In this document: positions 52,401 through 61,400 of the stretch, piece by piece
Layout of the letters: each line of letters opens with the position of its first letter
How positions within the stretch are numbered: the stretch's first letter is position 1
Source of the DNA: Nematostella vectensis
Taxonomy: Eukaryota > Cnidaria > Anthozoa > Actiniaria > Edwardsiidae
Length of the DNA stretch: 64,000 bases
NCBI RefSeq assembly: GCF_932526225.1
Contig: NC_064038.1
Span: 2,172,001-2,236,000 of the forward strand
Direction of reading: 5' to 3'
The notes under the pieces: model-generated
Database searches by the model: none
Seen by the model: the letters and a program-made list of their open reading frames with translations, nothing else
What the model was told of the DNA's origin: nothing
Position numbers and translations under genes: made by a program

Positions 52401-55400
52401 ATGGCGCAATAGTGTCCTTATCAACGGAATTCCAATGTAATTTCAAACAAGTTTTAGAATGTTTAACTTCGACTTTGACAACCATTGGCTTTGTGGTCCA
52501 GAATATTTTAAAAGGAATTCTCACACTGTAGTTTTCCAAAGTTTGCGAGTGATCATATGTTATCATTAAAGCATCTACTAGTTTGAACAAAGGAATTCAA
52601 TATTTAAACGTTTTCGTAGAATTGAAACAGATCTTTGAAAAAAATCGATGCAATGACTTGCATAAATCATTTATATCTATGAAAAAAAGATCAAGAGCTT
52701 GTACCAAGGGGTCCTATAAAATAGCTAAAACATGTACATGTTTGTTAACCTGGATTCCAACTACCATCAGCTTCATCCTGTAGTAAGGCACCGACTTTCG
52801 CAAGGTCGCTCTCAGGAAGGCAAGGGTATCCTTGGAGCGGACACCTATAGTACCTGAAAGGTAGATAATGCTTTGTCGAGAGATGCATTTTGCTAGTGGT
52901 ACAGTAAATGGTTTCGAGAGAGAGAGCTGTGAAATGTCGCGCAATGTAAAGGAATCCGTGATCCAGTGGAATTGAGGAATTGGATCCAGGATCTTGTGAG
53001 ATTTGAGGCATTTGGAACCGGGATCTTGTGAGATTTGAGGCATTTGGAACCGGGATCTTGTGAGATTTGAGGCATTTGGAACCGGGATCTTGTGAGATTT
53101 GAGGCATTGGATCCAGGATCTTGTGAGATTTGAGGCATTTGGAACCGGGATCCAGAGCTTGGGATCCACAATATGGGAATACGGGATCCGGACAAATGGA
53201 ATCCTGAATCCAAATATCAGTCAAAGCTGAAAATTAAGAACTTAAAGCACTATAAGACCATTTTCACTAATAAATATGTCTTGTATTGTTGGTGGGTAGA
53301 TTAAATGTCGAAAAGATGGCAAGATACAGCCAGCTATGCATTCGCAAGGTAGGCCCATTTTCGAAATCTTTAAGATCAAGGATCCGCTACTTCTTGGGAT
53401 CCGATATCCGAAATTTTCCTTTAAATGGGGTGACAAAAATTTCTTGTCTTGTATCCTTCAGTTCAGCTCTGCTTCAATATATAGCAGTTTCTAGTGCCGA
53501 AACCAGACGTGTGCGTAATTTCCAATCTGGTGAATTTGCTTAGCCACCCTCCCATGCATAGGTTTGTGCGCTTAAAGCCGAATTGTCACCAGTTTACTTC
53601 CGGAGGTCCGACGGAAACCTCAACCGTTAAAAGACAAAAGAATCTATTAAAATCCGAGATATTAAACAGGCCATCCGCTCTAAATTATTAATAACATCCT
53701 CAAAGAAACTTCCAATAAACACACTGCTTGCAATATTTTGAAATATTTTTTTGCGTTTTCCGTTAAAAATAATCGGATATTGTTACGTAATCGACCGGAA
53801 GTAAGCTGGTGACAAATGCGGCTTTAATTGAAAAGTTAGACTTCGTGTGGTGGCCACGTGTCGTGGTATATGGTCATAATTATAACATGCCGTTAATAAC
53901 ATGCTGTGTTTGTTTTAATCGATCACATGCATGTTTTGTCAACAATGTGTTTATAAGTGATAACGTGACAATACACATTCCTCACATATTTTTTGGTGTT
54001 CACGGTTTTTTAAAAGGGTTGCGCTGTGAAGCTATGGCAGCGTTAATTTTAGTTAATCATATTTAATGCAGCAATGGGACAATGGTGCATTACATTTCAC
54101 GTTGTAACTCTGTCAAGTGTGTGTTCATTTATTACTAATTACACTTTTTTCACGTGCCGTGTTCCTCATGTCGCACCTGGTCTGGCATACATTTTTCAAG
54201 TGACATAAGTATAACACGTGAGGTTAAATGCTGACGCATGGGTCGAGTCTTACCTGGTCTGACATGTTTAGGTAACTCTTTCAGCATGAGTTTGTTAAGT
54301 CACGTGATGGACGACATACGTGGGACATGTGACGTCAGTACTGACGCATGGATCGTGTCTTACCTGGTCTGACATGTTTAGGTAACTCTTTCAGTATGAG
54401 TTTGTTAAGTCACGTGACGGACGACATACGTGGACATGTGACGTCAGTACTGACGCATGGGTCGTGTCTTACCTGGTCTGACATGTTTAGGTAACTCTTT
54501 CAGTATGAGTTTGTTAAGTCACGTGACGGACGACATACGTGGACATGTGACGTCAGTACTGACGCATGGGTCGTGTCTTACCTGGTCTGACATGTTTACG
54601 TATCTCTTTCAGCATGAGTTTGTTAAGTCACGTGATGGACGACATACGTGGACATGTGACGTCAGTACTGACGCATGCGTCGTGTCTTACCTGGTCTGAC
54701 ATGTTTAGGTAACTCTTTCAGCATGAGTTTGTTAAGTCACGTGATGGACGACATACGTGGACATGTGACGTCAGTACTGACGCATGCGTCGTGTCCTACC
54801 TGGTCTGACATGTTTAGGTATCTCTTTCAGCATGAGTTTGTTAAGTCACGTGATGGACGACATACGTGGACATGTGACGTCAGTACTGACGCATGCGTCG
54901 TGTCCTACCTGGTCTGACATGTTTAGGTAACTCTGTCAACGTGAGTTTGTTGAGCCGAAGTTGCCAGCAGTCCCTTAGATTCCCGAGCTGTGGTGGCAAG
55001 GTCCTCAAGTCAGGGTTGCTAAGGAAGAGCATGGATATACGTTGTCAGACTGAATAATAATGGCTATCATCCATCTCACGCACCGGTGGAGATGATTCAA
55101 AACTGCTATTGTCCCTTGGGGATGTTCAAAGATTATCAGGCCCGTACCCAGGGGGGGTGCAGCTCCACAACGGCCGAAAGTCCACTTTTGGTTCTCAATA
55201 GACGTGCTATTTGTAGACAAAACTAAAAACCATAAGCTAGATCACTGTGGTATGTAGCCAAATCCGACAATAAACGTCCCGTGGAGATACTTCAAAAGCA
55301 TAAAAAATCCCTTTTTGTTCTTTCGAAAGGGGTAAGATTGTTATCAGAAAACACCCTCCCACCCCCGGAAAAATTAGGTCCACTTTTTCGGATTTCGTAC

Positions 55401-58400
55401 CCCCCCCCCCCCCTAGAAAAATCCTGGGTACTGGCATGATCATGCTATCCCTTAGAGGATGTTCAAAGATTTTGCAATGCCTTCGGGGAAAGTTAAAATA
55501 TTCTGCTATCCCTTAGGAGGTCTCACGCTAAAAAAATTCAGTAAACTGAAAATGTGCTAGGGTAATGATTGATTTTGAGACGATCGCCTACGTCTGTCGT
55601 TTATGCGAGTCCCTGCATTTTTCCAACGACTGCAAATCAACATGGAGTTTAATAGAACTGCAACACCCCAATGCACCCTTAAAAAGTATTCTAACTAACA
55701 TGGTAAAAATGCGGAAACCAAAAAAAAATTATCCGCTTAATTTTCTCATATATTATTAGACTTATTCCATGTAATCCATGATTGTGTATCCCCTAGGCAA
55801 ATCCTGCTTACCATCCCCATTCACTAAACGTTTTTTCCCTTGAAAAAAAGGGGCTTGACAATTCACTTACTTGCTAAGATCAAGCTCGTTTAGATTTGTG
55901 AGCCTGCAGACAGATGGCGGTACGACCAAAAGTCCATTGTCGTTTAGAAGTAGCGTTTCTAAAGTTGGGGCAAACAAATCCACTGGAAACTCACAGTCAG
56001 TGCTAGCTTCCTGATATTCCTCTTGCGATGGCGTCTTGAACAATCTTTGTCGTAACGTGAAACCTGTACCATCGCCTTGGTATTTGGCAGTCAACTAGAA
56101 CAGGAAACAAAGTGTTCAAATATATTTGCAAGGTAAAAACAGTGCAAGCATTGCTTGTGCGACGCCGAAGCAAAAGATGAAGGGCTAAGGCTTGAAAGAT
56201 CCTCGAAACCACTTTGTTCTTACAGACTAGACGTAAAACATACTATTTCAACCATGTCTTGATTTATTACTTAATTATAATTATTGCTTAATTATTGTAC
56301 TGCCAGCTCACCCACATTAGCTGAATGTGTCACAAGCTTTTAGGTCCTCGTGAGAAGTCACAGCCTTTTCAAAAGCATCACAGACGTGGTACCATCAAAG
56401 TTATAAATAAAAGCCTGTACAACAAGTTTAAGCTGCATACTACCTTGTTATATGAAAGGTCAAGTTTGTGGAGATTCGTGCAGCACCAGTATCTATCCTG
56501 AGGAAGCCGTCTGATCTTATTATGGCTCACATTCAGTTCTTGCAGAGCATTTAGCTGGCACACATTTCCAGATATTGCGTCTAAATGGTTATGTGATAAG
56601 TTCAGGTATAGCAGAGAGTTTGCCCAGACCATGTCTACACTGCAGACAAATGATGTAAAGCTGTTGTAGGATAGATCCAGAGTTTCCTGAAAAAAAAAAA
56701 AAGGCTTAAAAACACGAATTGACTAACAGGGTGTATCACATGTTGTTAGGATGAGGAAGTTTTATCAACAAACATTAATTATAATTACATATATTCTATA
56801 AAGGATTTAGACACTGCGCCACCCCTCCCAAAGAAGAGGTATGGGGGAGCAATATGAGTATGTTCAACGGCAATTTTAACCCCTAATAGTAAAAAAGGCA
56901 AATATATCTAGAAACTAAATAAAATCAAAAAGCCCAAACTGTCTCGATCTCGTACCAGAACAATGAATACAATACACCAAAAACTGGAAATTCGACTAAA
57001 TAAAATACATTCTATGGGTTTTCTATACTAAAATGCACCTATTTCATAATATTATCAATGCACACATGATGCTCTGTTAGAATTTTAGTAAATGCCAGCC
57101 CCTTATCTGGTTCTTTCCATCCCCCTAGAAGTGGCCAAAATATAGTATTTTTTTCTTGACACCCTGGAAAAAAGAATTGAAAGGAACTTATTTCCAGTTC
57201 CCTTATGGATCTGTTTCTGGAATCACACAAACTTTTTTGTACATACCAAGGGGCACTTCCATGGCATCGGAAACTCTTTCAGTTTATTATTACTGAGGAA
57301 AAGCTTGACCAGTGATGATGCAGACTGGATACCAAAGGGTAAAGACTCAAGGAGGTTATGGGTGACCTTCAACACTTTTAGGGAAGTACATCTCATCCAG
57401 CCTTGACTGCCTAAGTCTGTGTCTTCCTCACCAAGCATGGTCAGCTTATTATGGGAGAGATTTAATTTATTGAGTGTCTTCAGTTGAAAAAGGGATGATG
57501 AAACCCATGTGAGGTTGTTACGCTGGGCAAAGAGCTTCTCCAGGCTGTTGAGATAAACGTTTGGTAATTGTTTTTAGTTGTTAGTCATTTAGTTATTGCT
57601 GTCACCATAGTAATTACTTTTAACTTTTAAGAAAGCAATTTCCAACTAGTGCCTTCAACCTTCTTGCATTTAATATTTAACATACTGGTATCGCGATGTA
57701 TGACTAGAGAAAATACAGACAAGCTGCGGAATAACAAGTTGGTCTGTGTAGGTGTGGTGGAATCACGGAAATTAATCAAACAAGGTTGAAATGTAGGTTT
57801 TAAGCATTTTCTCCACAGAATGGCTAACACTCAAAACATCAGCTTAACTACTATACATTCCAACCTTTTGTTAATTAATTTCCTGGGTTTCTAAATGCAT
57901 TCTTTATTGATATATATTTATGTAAAACATACATAAAATAAAAGCAAAACAACAATGTCACATAAAGTTGCATCAACGGATGCAAGGTGATGGTTGATTC
58001 GTTCATAAGCACCCATAGGCATCAGATGATTACCTCATAAATGATAAATTGCTGACTTCTGGTAGTGACACTAAGTTGTTGTTGGATACATCTAGCTCTG
58101 ATTACCTCATAAATGATAAATTGCTGACTTCTGGTAGTGACACTAAGTTGTTGTTGGATACATCTAGCTCTGATTACCTCATAAATGATAAATTGCTGAC
58201 TTCTGGTAGTGACACTAAGTTGTTGTTGGATACATCCAGCTCTGATTACCTCATAAATGATAAATTGCTGACTTCTGGGAGTGACACTAAGTTGTTGTTG
58301 GATACATCTAGCTCTGATTACCTCATAAATGATAAATTGCTGACTTTTGGTAGTGACACTAGTTGTTGCTGGATACATCTAGCTCTGATTACCTCATAAA

Positions 58401-61400
58401 TGATAAATTGCTGACTTCTGGTAGTGACACTAAGTTGTTGTTGGATACATCCAGCTCTGATTACCTCATAAATGATAAATTGCTGACTTCTGGTAGTGAC
58501 ACTAAGTTGTTGTTGGATACATCTAGCTCTGATTACCTCATAAATGATAAATTGCTGACTTCTGGTAGTGACACTAAGTTGTTGTTGGATACATCTAGCT
58601 CTGATTACCTCATAAATGATAAATTGCTGACTTCTGGTAGTGACACTAAGTTGTTGTTGGATACATCTAGCTCTGATTACCTCATAAATGATAAATTGCT
58701 GACTTCTGGTAGTGACACTAAGTTGTTGTTGGATACATCCAGCTCTGATTACCTCATAAATGATAAATTTCTTACTTCTGGTAGTGACACTAAGTTGTTG
58801 TTGGATACATCTAGCTCTGATTACCTCATAAATGATAAATTGCTGACTTCTGGTAGTGACACTAAGTTGTTGTTGGATACATCAAGCTCTGATTACCTCA
58901 TAAATGATAAATTGCTGACTTCTGGTAGTGACACTAAGTTGTTGTTGGATACATCTACCTCTGATTACCTCATAAATGATAAATTGCTGACTTCTGGTAG
59001 TGACACTAAGTTGTTGTTGGATACATCCAGCTCTGATTACCTCATAAATGATAAATTGCTGACTTCTGGTAGTGACACTAAGTTGTTGTTGGATACATCT
59101 AGCTCTGATTACCTCATAAATGATAAATTGCTGACTTCTGGTAGTGACACTAAGTTGTTGTTGGATACATCTAGCTCTGATTACCTCATAAATGATAAAT
59201 TGCTGACTTCTGGTAGTGACACTAAGTTGTTGTTGGATACATCTAGCTCTGATTACCTCATAAATGATAAATTGCTGACTTCTGGTAGTGACACTAAGTT
59301 GTTGTTGGATACATCTAGCTCTGATTACCTCATAAATGATAAATTGCTGACTTCTGGTAGTGACACTAAGTTGTTGTTGGATACATCTAGCTCTGATTAC
59401 CTCATAAATGATAAATTGCTGACTTCTGGTAGTGACACTAAGTTGTTGTTGGATACATCTAGCTCTGATTACCTCATAAATGATAAATTGCTGACTTCTG
59501 GTAGTGACACTAAGTTGTTGTTGGATACATCTAGCTCTGATTACCTCATAAATGATAAATTGCTGACTTCTGTTAGTGACACTAAGTTGTTGTTGGATAC
59601 ATCTAGCTCTGATTACCTCATAAATGATAAATTTCTTACTTCTGGTAGTGACACTAAGTTGTTGTTGGATACATCTAGCTCTGATTACCTCATAAATGAT
59701 AAATTGCTGACTTCTGGTAGTGACACTAAGTTGTTGTTGGATACATCCAGCTCTGATTACCTCATAAATGATAAATTTCTTACTTCTGGTAGTGACACTA
59801 AAGTTGTTGTTGGATACATCTAGCTCTGATTACCTCATAAATGATAAATTGCTGACTTCTGGTAGTGACACTAAGTTGTTGTTGGATACATCCAGCTCTG
59901 ATTACCTCATAAATGATAAATTGCTGACTTCTGGTAGTGACACTAAGTTGTTGTTGGATACATCTAGCTCTGATTACCTCATAAATGATAAATTGCTGAC
60001 TTCTGGTAGTGACACTAAGTTGTTGTTGGATACATCCAGCTCTGATTACCTCATAAATGATAAATTTCTTACTTCTGGTAGTGACACTAAAGTTGTTGTT
60101 GGATACATCCAGCTCTGATTACCTCATAAATGATAAATTTCTTACTTCTGGTAGTGACACTAAAGTTGTTGTTGGATACATCTAGCTCTGATTACCTCAT
60201 AAATGATAAATTGCTGACTTCTGGTAGTGACACTAAGTTGTTGTTGGATACATCTAGCTCTGATTACCTCATAAATGATAAATTGCTGACTTCTGGTAGT
60301 GACACTAAGTTGTTGTTGGATACATCTAGCTCTGATTACCTCATAAATGATAAATTGCTGACTTCTGGTAGTGACACTAAGTTGTTGTTGGATACATCTA
60401 GCTCTGATTACCTCATAAATGATAAATTGCTGACTTCTGGTAGTGACACTAAGTTGTTGTTGGATACATCTAGCTCTGATTACCTCATAAATGATAAATT
60501 GCTGACTTCTGGTAGTGACACTAAGTTGTTGTTGGATACATCCAGCTCTGATTACCTCATAAATGATAAATTTCTTACTTCTGGTAGTGACACTAAGTTG
60601 TTGTTGGATACATCTAGCTCTGATTACCTCATAAATGATAAATTGCTGACTTCTGGTAGTGACACTAAGTTGTTGTTGGATACATCAAGCTCTGATTACC
60701 TCATAAATGATAAATTGCTGACTTCTGGTAGTGACACTAAGTTGTTGTTGGATACATCTACCTCTGATTACCTCATAAATGATAAATTGCTGACTTCTGG
60801 TAGTGACACTAAGTTGTTGTTGGATACATCCAGCTCTGATTACCTCATAAATGATAAATTGCTGACTTCTGGTAGTGACACTAAGTTGTTGTTGGATACA
60901 TCTAGCTCTGATTACCTCATAAATGATAAATTGCTGACTTCTGGTAGTGACACTAAGTTGTTGTTGGATACATCTAGCTCTGATTACCTCATAAATGATA
61001 AATTGCTGACTTCTGGTAGTGACACTAAGTTGTTGTTGGATACATCTAGCTCTGATTACCTCATAAATGATAAATTGCTGACTTCTGGTAGTGACACTAA
61101 GTTGTTGTTGGATACATCTAGCTCTGATTACCTCATAAATGATAAATTGCTGACTTCTGGTAGTGACACTAAGTTGTTGTTGGATACATCTAGCTCTGAT
61201 TACCTCATAAATGATAAATTGCTGACTTCTGGTAGTGACACTAAGTTGTTGTTGGATACATCTAGCTCTGATTACCTCATAAATGATAAATTGCTGACTT
61301 CTGGTAGTGACACTAAGTTGTTGTTGGATACATCTAGCTCTGATTACCTCATAAATGATAAATTGCTGACTTCTGTTAGTGACACTAAGTTGTTGTTGGA

